From: Betaproteobacteria bacterium
GTDB taxonomy: Bacteria; Pseudomonadota; Gammaproteobacteria; Burkholderiales; Rhodocyclaceae
DNA: 64,000 nt
Direction of reading: 5' to 3'
Assembly: GCA_020621405.1 (NCBI GenBank)
Contig: JAHRYN010000001.1
Coordinates: 496,001-560,000, forward strand
Part shown: piece after piece, positions 16,664 through 26,737 of the stretch
Layout of the letters: every line of letters starts with the position of its first letter
How positions within the stretch are numbered: the stretch's first letter is position 1
Program-made: the position numbers and the translations under genes
The notes under the pieces: model-generated
Database searches by the model: none
Told to the model about the DNA's origin: nothing
Seen by the model: the letters and a program-made list of their open reading frames with translations, nothing else

Positions 16664-17631
16664 CAGTGCTTCTGCTCCACGCCTTCGACCATGCGCTGCA
16701 GGCTGTGCGGCGGCACCTCGCCCAGCGCCGTGACGATGTAGCCGGCAATACGGCGCTTGAACACATTCACCGCGCCATGCTTCATCGGACCGACATAGCT
16801 GCCGTCTTCACGACGATACGGTTCGATGAACACCGAGATCGCCGCCAGTCCGTCGGAAAAAACCATATGCACCATGTCCGGACGATCCGGACCCAGCGTG
16901 CGGCGCATGCCGGCAACCTGACGGAAACCCGGTACGTCCGCGTGCACGACCCAGCCGACATCGACGTTCTGTGCCGACGTCGTATTGGCCGAATGCACCT
17001 TCCAGCCTTCGGACATCGCGGCCAGACGCGAGCGCACATCTTCCCGGCTCAGCGGCAGACCGATCTGCAGCTGGGCGAAGGCAAACTGCTCTATCGGATC
17101 CCCGCGTTCGTTGACCATGCGTGCCTTGAGCAGCAGACCGGTCTGCGCCTCGATCCAGAACACATAGCCGAAGCGGAAAGTATCCTTGGGCTCGAGCAGC
17201 ACGGAATAGGTATCGAAGCCGGCAACCCGGCCAGGCTGACCCCGCTTGACCGAGTAGAACTCGGTCAGCGCACCGACCGACTCCGGAAGCAGCGACGGAA
17301 AGGTCTTTCTCGATCCGCGCTTGTCCTCGATGATCACCTTTTCCTTCGGCAGGTAGCAGCGCACCTCGTCATTGATGCGTACTACCTCGCGCGGGCTGCC
17401 GTCGAGAACTTCCAGGCGCTCTATGGAATTGCCGTCGGCGTCGATGTAATGCGCGATGCGCGATGTCTCGACGCTGCTGCCGCTCTGATACACGAAGGTA
17501 CCGGCGTAAGAGAGATGCTGCGAGGCATTGACCGCCCGGCTCAGCAGGGCCAGCGCTTCTGCCTGGGCCTGCGCCCAAGCGGCCGGAACGACCAGCAGGG
17601 TCGCCAGCAGGCAGACTGCTCTGAAAATCAT
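16663..17631 (-). CDS. rseB: Sigma-E regulatory protein RseB/MucB
   Basis: 322-residue periplasmic protein that binds the anti-sigma factor RseA, protects it from proteolysis and senses lipoproteins or lipopolysaccharide. A signal peptide (VVPAAWAQAQ, cleavage near 22) is followed by the LolA-like N-terminal domain (LSYAGTFVYQSG) and the C-terminal domain ending in RRIAGYIVTALGEVP. It overlaps rseA by four bases. The ATG at 17631 gives a proper signal peptide. Confidence 0.95.
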   Translation of the reverse strand: MIFRAVCLLATLLVVPAAWAQAQAEALALLSRAVNASQHLSYAGTFVYQSGSSVETSRIAHYIDADGNSIERLEVLDGSPREVVRINDEVRCYLPKEKVIIEDKRGSRKTFPSLLPESVGALTEFYSVKRGQPGRVAGFDTYSVLLEPKDTFRFGYVFWIEAQTGLLLKARMVNERGDPIEQFAFAQLQIGLPLSREDVRSRLAAMSEGWKVHSANTTSAQNVDVGWVVHADVPGFRQVAGMRRTLGPDRPDMVHMVFSDGLAAISVFIEPYRREDGSYVGPMKHGAVNVFKRRIAGYIVTALGEVPPHSLQRMVEGVEQKH

Positions 17632-18152
17632 CGACGGTCGTCGGTCTGTATATCCGATACACCGCGCGCGTACAGCGCGACACCCTGCATGCTGCCCGTG
17701 GGCGAATAGCCGTGATGCGCGACCAGATAGGCCCGCAGTGGCGCGTCGTCGGCTTCGGCCACCGGCGCGACGGAAACAGGTTCGGACGCAAGCCGCGTCG
17801 GAGAAGCCGCAACCTGCACCGGACTGCCCGGTGCCATCAGGTCCAGTCCCAGCCAGGAAACCAGCGCGACACCGGCAACCGCCGCTGCCGCGGGCAGCCA
17901 CAGAGCCGGCGATGCCTTGCGCTCGCGCGATGCGATCGGCGCAAGAACGGTTGGCTCGTCATCGAGACGGCTCATCACCGATGCCGTGAAGCCGGCATCG
18001 TGCGTACTGTCCCCGCGCAGTGCGTCGCCTATCATGACCTGCAATGCGAATTCCCGGCGCAGATCGCCGTCGGCATGCAGACGGTCGAGTACCTGCCGGG
18101 AAAATTGATCATCGAGTTCGTCGTCAATGAACGCGCTCAGATTTTCTTTCAT
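17628..18152 (-). CDS. rseA: Anti-sigma-E factor RseA/MucA
   Basis: 174-residue single-pass inner-membrane protein. The N-terminal cytoplasmic domain (MKENLSAFIDDELDD) binds and inhibits sigma-E, a transmembrane helix lies at about 84-105 (LWLPAAAAVAGVALVSWLG), and the periplasmic tail would contact RseB. It starts five bases after rpoE, so sigma and anti-sigma are made in linked amounts. The tail contains no strong C-terminal protease-recognition motif that I can identify. Confidence 0.93.
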   Translation of the reverse strand: MKENLSAFIDDELDDQFSRQVLDRLHADGDLRREFALQVMIGDALRGDSTHDAGFTASVMSRLDDEPTVLAPIASRERKASPALWLPAAAAVAGVALVSWLGLDLMAPGSPVQVAASPTRLASEPVSVAPVAEADDAPLRAYLVAHHGYSPTGSMQGVALYARGVSDIQTDDRR

Positions 18153-18157
18153 GCCTG

Positions 18158-18757
18158 TTACCACCTCTTGTCGGGTGCGGTGTCGAGCAGCGGCCGCAGT
18201 TTTTCCGCAATCGCTTCCCGTGCGCGGAAGATGCGCGAGCGCACCGTGCCGATCGGGCAATCCATCACCGTCGCGATCTCCTCGTAGGCCATGCCTTCGA
18301 GTTCGCGCAACATGATGGCCGTACGCAGTTCTTCGGGCAGTGCTTCCATGGCGGCATTCACCGTCTGTCCGATCTGCTTGGTCAGCAGCAGCCGCTCGGG
18401 CGTGTTGTTGTCCCGGAGGTTGTCGCTGTCATCGAAATTTTCGGCTTCTTCGGAATCGAACTCGGTACTCGTGGGCGCGCGGCGCCCCTGGGAGACCAGA
18501 TAGTTCTTCGCGGTATTGATGCCGATACGGTAAAGCCAGGTGTAGAACGCACTTTCGCCGCGGAAGGACGGCAGCGCACGGTAGGCCTTGATGAAGGCCT
18601 CCTGTGCCACATCCTCGACCTCTGCCGGGTCGCGGATCAGCCTGGACAGCAGCCGTCCGAGCTTGCGCTGGTACTTGGTGACGAGCAGACCGAAGGCCTG
18701 CTTGTCACCGCGCTGTACGCGCTCGACCAGTAGCTGGTCAACTTCTCGCTCGCTCAT
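18158..18757 (-). CDS. rpoE: RNA polymerase sigma factor RpoE (AlgU)
   Basis: 199-residue ECF sigma factor for envelope stress. Region 2 contains DVAQEAFIKAYRALPSFRG with FYTWLYRI, and region 4 contains LPEELRTAIMLRELEGMAYEEIA with the DNA-recognition helix PIGTVRSRIFRAREAI. I chose the ATG at 18757 because it gives the standard length and MSEREVDQLLVERVQ start; the frame continues about 117 bases upstream into what is probably the mRNA leader. A sigma-E-type promoter lies at 18881-18907. Confidence 0.96.
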   Translation of the reverse strand: MSEREVDQLLVERVQRGDKQAFGLLVTKYQRKLGRLLSRLIRDPAEVEDVAQEAFIKAYRALPSFRGESAFYTWLYRIGINTAKNYLVSQGRRAPTSTEFDSEEAENFDDSDNLRDNNTPERLLLTKQIGQTVNAAMEALPEELRTAIMLRELEGMAYEEIATVMDCPIGTVRSRIFRAREAIAEKLRPLLDTAPDKRW

Positions 18758-18880
18758 CTGTGCGGATGCTCTGCTGCCCGGATCTTTCACGGGCAGGGCT
18801 TTTGAACTGGCGCGCAGTATATCCGAGCGCACAGGCCTGGGCAGTACTTCAAGGGGGATCATAGTCGCGTCCATGGTGCG

Positions 18881-18907
18881 ACAGACCGGCAGGTATCCAT
18901 AAAGTTC
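18881..18907 (-). promoter_or_regulatory. Probable autoregulated sigma-E promoter of rpoE
   Basis: On the minus strand, GAACTT (18907-18902) is followed after 16 bp by TCTGT (18885-18881), close to the RpoE consensus GGAACTT-N16-TCTGA. The start would fall near 18875, giving a leader of about 115 nt before rpoE. The match and position imply positive autoregulation. Confidence 0.65.
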
Positions 18908-19009
18908 ATCCGGTCATTACACCATCCAAACCGGCGGGCGCAAAGCCCGCCGCCACGCTGCGCTGCGATATAGTTCGGCCTTCAATCGCAATACCGATAA
19001 TCATTCGCC

Positions 19010-20626
19010 GTGCACACATTCGACGCGCTGGTACTTGGAAGCGGGCTGGCCGGTCAGGCGCTCGCACTTCGCCTGGCCGAGGCCGGCCGCAAGGTGGCGC
19101 TGATCACCAAGAAACGGATCGAGGATTCGGCCTCCAGCTGGGCACAGGGCGGAATCGCCGCGGTGCTCGACAGCGAGGATTCGGTCGAGCACCACATCAG
19201 AGATACGCTGGTTGCCGGTGCCGGCCTGTGCGATGAAGAAGCCACGCGCTTCGTGGTCGAGCATGGCCGCCAAGCCATCGAGTGGCTGATTTCGCGCGGC
19301 GTCCCGTTCACCCGTGATGAACAGGCCGCGCTTGGTTACCACCTGACGCGCGAAGGCGGCCACAGCCATCGCCGCATCGTCCATGCCGCCGATGCAACCG
19401 GTTCAGCCATCCAGACGACGCTGACCGGTCAGGTCAAGTCGCATCCGAACATCCACATCTTCGAGCGGCATCTCGCGGTCGATCTCATCGTCGGCTGGAA
19501 GATGGGTCGCCCGGACCTTGGCTGTGCCGGCGCCTACGTGCTCGACATCGAGTCGGACCAGGTCAATACATTTTCCGCTCCGGTCGTGGTGCTCGCGACC
19601 GGCGGAGCCGGCAAGGTCTATCTGTACACGACCAATCCCGACACCGCGACCGGCGACGGCATCGCCATGGCCTGGCGCGCCGGCTGCCGTGTCGGAAACA
19701 TGGAATTCATCCAGTTCCATCCGACCTGCCTGTACCACCCGCACGCGAAGTCCTTCCTGATCACCGAGGCGATGCGCGGCGAAGGCGGGCTGCTGCGCCT
19801 GCCCGACGGCGAACGCTTCATGCCGGCGCATGACGAACGTGCCGAACTGGCACCGCGCGACGTCGTCGCCCGTGCGATCGACTATGAGATGAAGAAGCGC
19901 GGCCTCGACTGCGTCTATCTGGACATTTCGCACAAACCGGCCGATTTCCTGGTCAGCCACTTCCCGAACATCCACGCACGCTGCCTGGAACTCGGCATAG
20001 ACATTACGCGCCAGCCGATCCCGGTGGTGCCGGCGGCGCACTACACCTGCGGCGGCGTCAAGGTCGACCAGCGCGCGCGGACCGATGTCGACGGCCTGTA
20101 CGCTATCGGCGAAACCTCCTACACCGGCCTGCATGGCGCCAACCGGCTGGCCAGCAACTCGCTGCTCGAATGCCTCGTATATGCGGAATCGGCGTCCGCC
20201 GACATCCTGTCGAGGCAGACCGTGTCGCTGCCGGAATTGCCGCCGTGGGATGAGAGCCGGGTCACCGATGCGGACGAGGAAGTGGTGATCGCGCACAACT
20301 GGGACGAACTGCGCCGCTTCATGTGGGACTACGTCGGCATCGTCCGCACCAACAAAAGGCTGGAGCGCGCGTTGCACCGCATCCGTCTGCTGGAGCGGGA
20401 AATCGAGGAGTACTACCTGAATTTCAGGATAGGCAACGACCTGATCGAACTGCGCAACCTGGTGATGACCGCGCACCTGATCGTGCGCAGTGCGATGCAG
20501 CGGCACGAGAGCCGCGGCCTGCACTTCAGTCGCGACTACCCGGAAACCAGCGTGGTCGCCAGTCCGACCATCCTGCGTCCGCGTCGCGGGCGTCATCACG
20601 AAGAACTGCACGCAGCCACAGCCTGA
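19010..20626 (+). CDS. nadB: L-aspartate oxidase
   Basis: 538-residue FAD enzyme that oxidises L-aspartate to iminoaspartate, the first step of NAD synthesis. The N-terminal dinucleotide fold ([18 protein letters not shown]), the [10 protein letters not shown] motif (about 42-51), a substrate-loop region [10 protein letters not shown] and the C-terminal helical domain place it in the fumarate reductase/succinate dehydrogenase flavoprotein family; length matches NadB. The start is GTG at 19010. It diverges from rpoE and its 3' end overlaps the convergent YgfX-like gene by 101 bp. Confidence 0.96.
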   Translation: MHTFDALVLGSGLAGQALALRLAEAGRKVALITKKRIEDSASSWAQGGIAAVLDSEDSVEHHIRDTLVAGAGLCDEEATRFVVEHGRQAIEWLISRGVPFTRDEQAALGYHLTREGGHSHRRIVHAADATGSAIQTTLTGQVKSHPNIHIFERHLAVDLIVGWKMGRPDLGCAGAYVLDIESDQVNTFSAPVVVLATGGAGKVYLYTTNPDTATGDGIAMAWRAGCRVGNMEFIQFHPTCLYHPHAKSFLITEAMRGEGGLLRLPDGERFMPAHDERAELAPRDVVARAIDYEMKKRGLDCVYLDISHKPADFLVSHFPNIHARCLELGIDITRQPIPVVPAAHYTCGGVKVDQRARTDVDGLYAIGETSYTGLHGANRLASNSLLECLVYAESASADILSRQTVSLPELPPWDESRVTDADEEVVIAHNWDELRRFMWDYVGIVRTNKRLERALHRIRLLEREIEEYYLNFRIGNDLIELRNLVMTAHLIVRSAMQRHESRGLHFSRDYPETSVVASPTILRPRRGRHHEELHAATA

Positions 20627-21014
20627 GCCGACGGAAATCTCCGGCATCGGCGAACTGGTCGCGCAACAGCAGCAGCACCTCGTCGCGGCCGCTGTCGGGG
20701 CGCAGCGTGACGGAAATCCAGAAGCGCCCCATGCGCGCCGCCACCGGACGCGCGAACAGGATCCGGCCATCGGCAAGGCGCCAGCTCAGGGCGCCATCCC
20801 GGCCAGGCCGGATCGAGCGCACACGCCCGCAATCCCTGCGCATCCACAAGGACAGTGCCAGTGCCGCGCCGCCCGAAAGGACGGATGCCGGCGTCAGCGG
20901 CGCGAAGGTCACTGCACCGACCGCCAGCACCAAAAACAAAAGGGCCACGTCGCGGTGACGTGACCCTGCAAGTGGAATGTCAGACAGGCCGGCACTGGCG
21001 TCCCGGCTCGACAT
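20526..21014 (-). CDS. YgfX-like small inner-membrane protein
   Basis: 162-residue protein with two closely spaced hydrophobic segments near the N-terminus ([16 protein letters not shown] and [15 protein letters not shown]), then a soluble domain with the [11 protein letters not shown]...RLRLWLRA pattern seen in YgfX-type proteins; those affect cell-division proteins in enterobacteria, and the function here is unknown. It starts seven bases after fabF. Two oddities: the last 101 bp overlap the end of nadB on the other strand, and a terminator-like hairpin (20931-20967) lies inside its N-terminal coding region. Confidence 0.65.
   Translation of the reverse strand: MSSRDASAGLSDIPLAGSRHRDVALLFLVLAVGAVTFAPLTPASVLSGGAALALSLWMRRDCGRVRSIRPGRDGALSWRLADGRILFARPVAARMGRFWISVTLRPDSGRDEVLLLLRDQFADAGDFRRLRLWLRAVLRDDARDADAGWSDWRPRWFPGSRD
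20931..20967 (-). terminator. Terminator-like hairpin downstream of fabF, within the YgfX-like gene
   Basis: The minus-strand RNA forms an 11-bp stem (AGGGTCACGTC with GACGTGGCCCT, one U-G pair, 5-base loop) followed by TTTTGTTTTTG. The wobble pair works only in the minus-strand transcript, supporting termination of the fab operon about 55 bp after fabF. Confidence 0.65.
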
Positions 21015-21021
21015 GGCACCC

Positions 21022-22260
21022 TTACATGCGGCGGAAAACCAGCGTCGCGTTCGTTCCGCCGAAACCGAAGGCGTTCGACATCGCGGCACGGATCGGAACC
21101 TCGCGCGGAACCAGCGGCACGTAGTCCAGATCGCACTGGGGATCCTGATCGTGCAGATTGGCGGTCGGCGGCACGATCTGGTGATACAGCGACAGCGCGG
21201 TCACGACCGCCTCGATGCCTGCAGCCGCACCCAGCGCATGCCCGGTCATCGACTTGGTCGAACTCACGCAGAGTTTCTTCGCATGCTCGCCAAAGCAGCG
21301 CTTGAGGGCGACCGTTTCGGCGATGTCGCCCAGCGGCGTCGAGGTACCGTGGGCGTTGATGTAATCGATGCCGTCGGGCGACAGCCCTGCATTGCGCAGC
21401 GCGTTGGCCATGCTGCGCGATGCGCCTTCGCCGTCCTCGCACGGTGCGGTGATGTGGTGTGCATCCGCGCTCATGCCGTAGCCCGACAGTTCGCAATAGA
21501 TGCGTGCACCGCGCGCCTTCGCGTACTCATATTCCTCGAGCACCAGAACGCCGGCACCTTCCCCGAGCACGAAACCGTCGCGGCCGCGGTCCCACGGCCT
21601 GCTGGCCGTCTCCGGGTCGTCGTTGCGCATCGACAGCGCCTTCGCTGCCGCGAAGCCGGCAACACCGAGCGGACACATGGTCGACTCGGCTCCACCGGCA
21701 ACCATCACATCCGCATCACCGTACTCGATCAGGCGCATTGCCTCGCCGATCGAGTGATTGCCGGTCGCGCACGCGCTGACGGTCGCGAAGTTCGGACCCT
21801 TGAAACCGTAATTGATCGCGATGATCCCGGAGATCATGTTGATGATCGAACCGGGAACGAAAAACGGAGACACCTTCCGTACGCCACCGGCCAGCATGGC
21901 GTTGTGTGTCTCTTCGATCATCGGCAGACCGCCGATGCCGGAACCGATGCACACACCGATGCGTTCCGCGTTGTCGGGCGATGCTGTCAGCCCGGCGTCA
22001 CGGATTGCATCCATCGCGGCAGCGATGCCGAAATGGATGAAGGTGTCGAAGCGGCGTGCTTCCTTGGGAGAAAGATAGTTGGCGACGTCGAAATCGCGCA
22101 CCTCGCCCGCGATCTGTACCGGCAGTTCGGACGGATCGAAGCGTGTGATGCGCCGGATCCCCGACTTTGCCGCCAGGACATTTTCCCAGGCTTGTCCAAC
22201 GGTGTTGCCGACCGGGGAAATGATGCCCAAGCCGGTCACGACTATTCTTTTACGTGCCAA
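21022..22260 (-). CDS. fabF: 3-oxoacyl-[acyl-carrier-protein] synthase II
   Basis: 412-residue condensing enzyme that elongates acyl-ACP with malonyl-ACP. Active-site Cys164 is in SACATG, the two His residues are in NAHGTSTPLGD (about 304) and SMTGHALGAAAG (about 341), and the Gly-rich C-terminal motif NAFGFGGTNA is intact. It lies 23 bp after acpP, the usual acpP-fabF pair, and is the last clear member of the fatty-acid operon. Confidence 0.97.
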   Translation of the reverse strand: MARKRIVVTGLGIISPVGNTVGQAWENVLAAKSGIRRITRFDPSELPVQIAGEVRDFDVANYLSPKEARRFDTFIHFGIAAAMDAIRDAGLTASPDNAERIGVCIGSGIGGLPMIEETHNAMLAGGVRKVSPFFVPGSIINMISGIIAINYGFKGPNFATVSACATGNHSIGEAMRLIEYGDADVMVAGGAESTMCPLGVAGFAAAKALSMRNDDPETASRPWDRGRDGFVLGEGAGVLVLEEYEYAKARGARIYCELSGYGMSADAHHITAPCEDGEGASRSMANALRNAGLSPDGIDYINAHGTSTPLGDIAETVALKRCFGEHAKKLCVSSTKSMTGHALGAAAGIEAVVTALSLYHQIVPPTANLHDQDPQCDLDYVPLVPREVPIRAAMSNAFGFGGTNATLVFRRM

Positions 22261-22283
22261 AACGTACTCCGTCCGGTGAACGA

Positions 22284-22529
22284 TCAGGCCTTGCCGGCCA
22301 GATGGCGATTCACGTAATCGATGGCCTGCTGCACCGAAGTGATCTTCTCGGCTTCTTCGTCAGGGATTTCGCACTCGAACTCTTCTTCGAGGGCCATCAC
22401 GAGTTCAACGGTATCGAGCGAATCCGCACCGAGATCGTCCACAAACGACGATTCGTTCTTGATCTCTGCTTCGTTGACGCCCAGTTGCTCGGCGACGATC
22501 TTCTTGACGCGTTGTTCGATGTTTTCCAT
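22284..22529 (-). CDS. acpP: Acyl carrier protein
   Basis: 81-residue acidic four-helix carrier of fatty-acid intermediates. The phosphopantetheine-accepting Ser lies in [21 protein letters not shown] (Ser at about 38). The ATG at 22529 has a strong ribosome site (GGAAGGAG); the longer frame upstream is not homologous. The 135-bp gap after fabG may hold an extra promoter, as is usual for the highly expressed acpP. An imperfect stem (22594-22616) in that gap could be a weak attenuator. Confidence 0.97.
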   Translation of the reverse strand: MENIEQRVKKIVAEQLGVNEAEIKNESSFVDDLGADSLDTVELVMALEEEFECEIPDEEAEKITSVQQAIDYVNRHLAGKA

Positions 22530-22664
22530 TGCGTTACTCCTTCCCTGTGTAAGCTCTGACGATAGCGTGAGAGCACTAAAAAAAGTGGCGCGAGTGTAAC
22601 AGAAAGCCTGTTGCACTTCGCCGATGCCGGCCGCCCTGCGTTGCGGGCCGGCGCCAATAGGAAC

Positions 22665-23414
22665 TCAGTGCATGAACATGCCGCCGTTGACATGCACGGT
22701 ACTGCCCGTGATGTAGGCAGCCTGTGGAGATGCGAGGAACAGCACGGCTGCGGCGACCTCGTCCGCGCTGCCGAGCCGGCCCAGCGGAATCTGGCCGAGC
22801 AGCGCCTCGCGCGCCGTGTCGCCGAGCGCTTCGGTCATGTCGGTCGCGATGAAGCCGGGCGCCACGCAGTTGACCGTGATGTTGCGCGAACCGAGTTCGC
22901 GTGCCAGCGCCATGCTCATGCCCGCCACACCGGCCTTGGCTGCCGCGTAGTTCGCCTGCCCCGGATTGCCGGTTTCACCGACCACCGACGTGATGTTGAT
23001 GATGCGGCCGTTGCGCGCCTTCATCATGCCTTTCATCACCGCACGCGACATGGTGAACACCGCTTTCAGATTGGTGTCGATCACCGCCTGCCACTCGTCG
23101 TCCTTCATGCGCATCGCGAGGTTGTCGCGGGTGATGCCGGCATTGTTGACCAGCACGGAAACCGCGCCGAAATCCTTTTCTATTGCTGCCAGCACGGTGG
23201 CGACGCCAGCCGCGTCGGTGACGTCAAGCACCGTGCCCCGCCCCTTGACGCCGGCTTCGTCGAAAGCCTGCTGGATGCCGGCAGCCCCGGCTTCGGTCGT
23301 CGCCGTTCCCACCACGACTGCACCGGCGGCGCCGAGCGTCAGTGCGATGGCGCGGCCGATGCCACGGCTGGCACCGGTTACCAGTACGATCTTTCCGTCG
23401 AGAACACCCATCAT
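22665..23414 (-). CDS. fabG: 3-oxoacyl-[acyl-carrier-protein] reductase
   Basis: 249-residue NADPH-dependent short-chain dehydrogenase that reduces beta-ketoacyl-ACP. The cofactor motif TGASRGIG (14-21), NNAG and the catalytic triad Ser (INITSVVGE), Tyr and Lys (YAAAKAG) are present. The first ATG (23414) overlaps the fabD stop as ATGA; a second ATG follows directly. It ends with the usual G-x-V-H-V-N-G-G-M motif. Confidence 0.97.
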   Translation of the reverse strand: MMGVLDGKIVLVTGASRGIGRAIALTLGAAGAVVVGTATTEAGAAGIQQAFDEAGVKGRGTVLDVTDAAGVATVLAAIEKDFGAVSVLVNNAGITRDNLAMRMKDDEWQAVIDTNLKAVFTMSRAVMKGMMKARNGRIINITSVVGETGNPGQANYAAAKAGVAGMSMALARELGSRNITVNCVAPGFIATDMTEALGDTAREALLGQIPLGRLGSADEVAAAVLFLASPQAAYITGSTVHVNGGMFMH

Positions 23415-24355
23415 TCCGCTCCAGTCTGTTGCGCAAGCTGCTCGATGGCGGCAGCGTCAGCCAGTGCCACGCCCGTCAGCGCGCGATCGATGCGCTTGGT
23501 CAGACCGGCGAGCACCTTGCCCGGGCCGCACTCGGCTACACATCCTGCGCCCAGCTCCGCCATGCGCTGTACCACTTCCACCCAGCGCACAGGTGCGGCC
23601 GCCTGGCGGACCAGCGCGTCGCGGATGGCATCCGGATCTTCCGGGGACGCAACATCCACGTTGTTGATCAGCGTGATCACCGGACGACGGAATTCGACAC
23701 CGGGCAGCGCTTCGGCCAGCCGCGCAGCGGCTGGCTGCATCAGGCTGCAGTGGAACGGTGCGCTGACCGGCAGCGCGACCGTGCGCTTGGCGCCGCGTTC
23801 CGACAGGATGGTCATGGCACGAGCCACCGCACCGGCATGACCGGCAATGACCGTCTGCTCCGGCGAATTGAAGTTGACTGCGCTGACCACTTCGCCCTGC
23901 GCCGCCTCGTCGCAGCAGGCCTGCACGACCGCCGCATCCATGCCGAGCACGGCTGCCATGGCGCCGGTTCCTGCCGGCACGGCGTCCTGCATCGCCTGGG
24001 CGCGCAGGCGCACCAGCGGCACCGCGTCGGACAGGCTGATCACTTCGGCCGCGACCAGTGCCGCGTATTCGCCGAGGCTGTGGCCGGCAACCATGTCCGG
24101 ACGGCGACCGGTGCGCGCCATCCAGCTGCGGAAGACCGCAACGCCGGCCGTCAGCATCAGCGGTTGCGTATTGGTGGTCAGCGACAGCCGCTCTGCGGGG
24201 CCGTCCACGGCCATCGACCAGAGGTCCTCACCGAGCGCCTGCGAAGCTTCGTCGAACGTGGCGCGGATTGCCGCGTCTTCGCCATAGGCGGCCATCATGC
24301 CGACCGACTGCGAGCCCTGTCCGGGAAAAACGAATGCGAGTTTCTGCTTGTCCAT
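23411..24355 (-). CDS. fabD: Malonyl-CoA:ACP transacylase
   Basis: 314-residue enzyme that loads malonyl groups onto ACP. The FPGQGSQ motif (about 10-16), the nucleophile Ser in GHSLGEYAAL (about 95) and the catalytic His in VSAPFHCSLM (about 203) are conserved. It lies eight bases after fabH and overlaps fabG, in the conserved fabH-fabD-fabG order. Confidence 0.97.
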   Translation of the reverse strand: MDKQKLAFVFPGQGSQSVGMMAAYGEDAAIRATFDEASQALGEDLWSMAVDGPAERLSLTTNTQPLMLTAGVAVFRSWMARTGRRPDMVAGHSLGEYAALVAAEVISLSDAVPLVRLRAQAMQDAVPAGTGAMAAVLGMDAAVVQACCDEAAQGEVVSAVNFNSPEQTVIAGHAGAVARAMTILSERGAKRTVALPVSAPFHCSLMQPAAARLAEALPGVEFRRPVITLINNVDVASPEDPDAIRDALVRQAAAPVRWVEVVQRMAELGAGCVAECGPGKVLAGLTKRIDRALTGVALADAAAIEQLAQQTGAE

Positions 24356-24363
24356 GATTGCCT

Positions 24364-25326
24364 TCAGAAGCGCAGGAGTACACCACCCCAGGTGAAGCCG
24401 CCGCCCACACCTTCGAGCATCACGTGCTGCCCGGTCCGGATGCGGCCATCACGCACGGCGACATCCAGTGCGAGCGGCACGGATGCGGCGGAGGTGTTGC
24501 CATGATCGGCGACCGTCACGATGATCTTTTCCATCGGCAGATCGAGCCGGCGTGCGGTGGATTGAAGGATGCGGATGTTGGCCTGGTGCGGCACCAGCCA
24601 GTCCAGCGCCGTAACGGGCAGGCCGGCGGCACTCATCAGTTCCTGCGCGGTATCGCCGAGTACCTTCACGGCGAACTTGAATACCGCCTGACCATCCATC
24701 TGCAGCAGCGGCCTGCCGGCGATGGCACCGTTGCACACCTGCCCCGGCACGGAGAGGATGTCGTGATAATGGCCATCGGCGTGCAACGCGGTGGAGAGAA
24801 TGCCCGGTTCGTCCGATGCTTCCAGAACAACCGCGCCGGCACCATCGCCGAACAGCACGCAGGTGCCGCGGTCTTCCCAGTCGAGGATGCGCGAGAACAC
24901 TTCCGCACCGACCACCAGCGCACACTTGTGCGAGCCGGAACGGATGAACTTCTCGGCAATCGTCAGCCCGTAGACGAAGCCGGAACATACGGCCTGCACA
25001 TCGAAGGCCACTGCGGCACGGTTGCCGAGCTTGTTCTGCAGGATGCAGGCCGTACTGGGAAACACCTGGTCGGGCGTCGACGTGGCGACGATGATCAGGT
25101 CTATGTCCGCAGCGGCACGTCCCGCCGCCTCGAGCGCCCGCACACTGGCGTGCAGCGCGAGATCGCTGGATTGTTCGCCATCGGCGGCAAAATGACGGAA
25201 GCGGATGCCGGTGCGATCGGCGATCCATTCGTCTGACGTCTGGATGCCGCGCGCCACCAGATCGTCGTTCGACACCGGCGCACCGGGCAGATATCCGCCC
25301 GTGCCGGTGATACGGCAGAAAGTCAT
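24364..25326 (-). CDS. fabH: 3-oxoacyl-[acyl-carrier-protein] synthase III
   Basis: 320-residue initiating condensing enzyme that joins acetyl-CoA with malonyl-ACP. The Cys-His-Asn triad is visible: Cys114 (AVCSGFVYG), His in VPHQANIRI (about 245) and Asn in HGNTSAAS (about 275). The ATG at 25326 overlaps the plsX stop (ATGA). Confidence 0.97.
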   Translation of the reverse strand: MTFCRITGTGGYLPGAPVSNDDLVARGIQTSDEWIADRTGIRFRHFAADGEQSSDLALHASVRALEAAGRAAADIDLIIVATSTPDQVFPSTACILQNKLGNRAAVAFDVQAVCSGFVYGLTIAEKFIRSGSHKCALVVGAEVFSRILDWEDRGTCVLFGDGAGAVVLEASDEPGILSTALHADGHYHDILSVPGQVCNGAIAGRPLLQMDGQAVFKFAVKVLGDTAQELMSAAGLPVTALDWLVPHQANIRILQSTARRLDLPMEKIIVTVADHGNTSAASVPLALDVAVRDGRIRTGQHVMLEGVGGGFTWGGVLLRF

Positions 25327-26336
25327 GCAGCCACCTCGGTACGTGTCATGCAATGTGTAATGCGCGCGATGAGATCGTTGCGCACGGCATCTGCCGCACG
25401 CGCAACCGCCTGTTCGAATCCGTAGGCATCGCTGGAACCGTGACTCTTGACCACGACGCCGCGCAGGCCGAGCAGGCTCGCGCCATTGTAGCGACGATGA
25501 TCGACACGGTTGCGGAATGCCTGGATCACGGGGCGCGCAACCAGATACATCAGTTTGCGCAGCGGCCCGCGGCTGAATTCCTCACGCAGAAAGGTTCCGA
25601 TCATCTGCGCCAGACCTTCCGACGTCTTCAGCGCTACGTTACCGACAAACCCGTCGCACACGACCACATCGGTCGTGCCCTTGTAGATATCGTTGCCTTC
25701 GATGTTGCCGAAGAAATTCAGGTCGCTGGCCCGCAGCAGTTCCGCTGCGCCCTTGACCACCTCGTTACCCTTGATTTCCTCTTCACCGATGTTCAGCAGG
25801 CCGATACTGGGCCGCTCGATCGATTCGAGCACCGATACGAGTATCGAGCCCATCACGGCAAACTGGAAAAGGTGTTCCGAGGTGCAATCGACGTTCGCGC
25901 CGAGATCGAGCACATAGGTGTGCCCCTTGATCGTCGGCAGGATGGATGCGATCGCCGGACGATCGATGCCAGGCAGCATCTTGAGCACCACCTTGGAAAT
26001 CGCCATCAGGGCGCCGGTATTGCCGGCCGACACAGCGGCCTGGGCCCGGCCATCCTTGACCAGATCCATCGCGACGCGCATCGATGAATCCTTCTTCAGA
26101 CGCAGGGCCTGTGCCGGGGGTTCGTCCATGCTCACGACTTCGGACGCATGAACGATCGACATGCGAGGTTCGTGTTCGGCGCCCAGGCGCTTCAATTCAG
26201 CGGCGAGCACGTCCTGCAGGCCCACCAGCAGCAGGCTGCAGGACGGATCCCTTCGCACATAGGCCAAGGCCGCCGGTACGGTGACCGACGGTCCATGGTC
26301 CCCGCCCATGCAATCAATGGCGAGGGTGTAACTCAT
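25323..26336 (-). CDS. plsX: Phosphate acyltransferase PlsX
   Basis: 337-residue peripheral-membrane enzyme that converts acyl-ACP to acyl-phosphate, the donor for PlsY in phosphatidic-acid synthesis. The N-terminal [10 protein letters not shown] motif, [10 protein letters not shown] (about 102-111) and the [10 protein letters not shown] region are typical. It lies between rpmF and fabH, as in E. coli. Confidence 0.97.
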   Translation of the reverse strand: MSYTLAIDCMGGDHGPSVTVPAALAYVRRDPSCSLLLVGLQDVLAAELKRLGAEHEPRMSIVHASEVVSMDEPPAQALRLKKDSSMRVAMDLVKDGRAQAAVSAGNTGALMAISKVVLKMLPGIDRPAIASILPTIKGHTYVLDLGANVDCTSEHLFQFAVMGSILVSVLESIERPSIGLLNIGEEEIKGNEVVKGAAELLRASDLNFFGNIEGNDIYKGTTDVVVCDGFVGNVALKTSEGLAQMIGTFLREEFSRGPLRKLMYLVARPVIQAFRNRVDHRRYNGASLLGLRGVVVKSHGSSDAYGFEQAVARAADAVRNDLIARITHCMTRTEVAA

Positions 26337-26412
26337 GCCGCACCCCCGATCGCTTCACGGCCAGCCGGTAACGTCATCGACGGACAGTTCATCGGGAGCG
26401 CGATCAGGCAGC

Positions 26413-26592
26413 TCACTCGCCCTTGGTCTTGAGCACCTTCTTGCCGCGGTAGAAACCGCTCGGCGAAATATGGTGACGCAGATGCACTTCACCGGTCGTC
26501 GATTCGACCGCAGTGGCCGGTGCCGTGAGGAAATCGTGAGCGCGATGCATGCCGCGCTTCGACGGAGACTTCTTGTTTTGCTGAACAGCCAT
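26413..26592 (-). CDS. rpmF: 50S ribosomal protein L32
   Basis: 59-residue basic ribosomal protein. It starts [20 protein letters not shown] and ends [15 protein letters not shown], the normal L32 pattern; no zinc-binding Cys pairs are present, as in the zinc-independent form. A GGAGGAG ribosome site precedes the ATG. It lies in the conserved yceD-rpmF-plsX arrangement, linking ribosome and lipid synthesis. Confidence 0.97.
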   Translation of the reverse strand: MAVQQNKKSPSKRGMHRAHDFLTAPATAVESTTGEVHLRHHISPSGFYRGKKVLKTKGE

Positions 26593-26737
26593 GAACTACT
26601 CCTCCCGGATAACCGGATAAAAATCAATACAACCTTGATACAGCATCAGATCCGACGGGTCGGTACCTGTCGGCCGGCACACGGGAATACATCCCTACGC
26701 GCCGCATTCGAATTCCGCATTCAATTCCGCACTCAGT

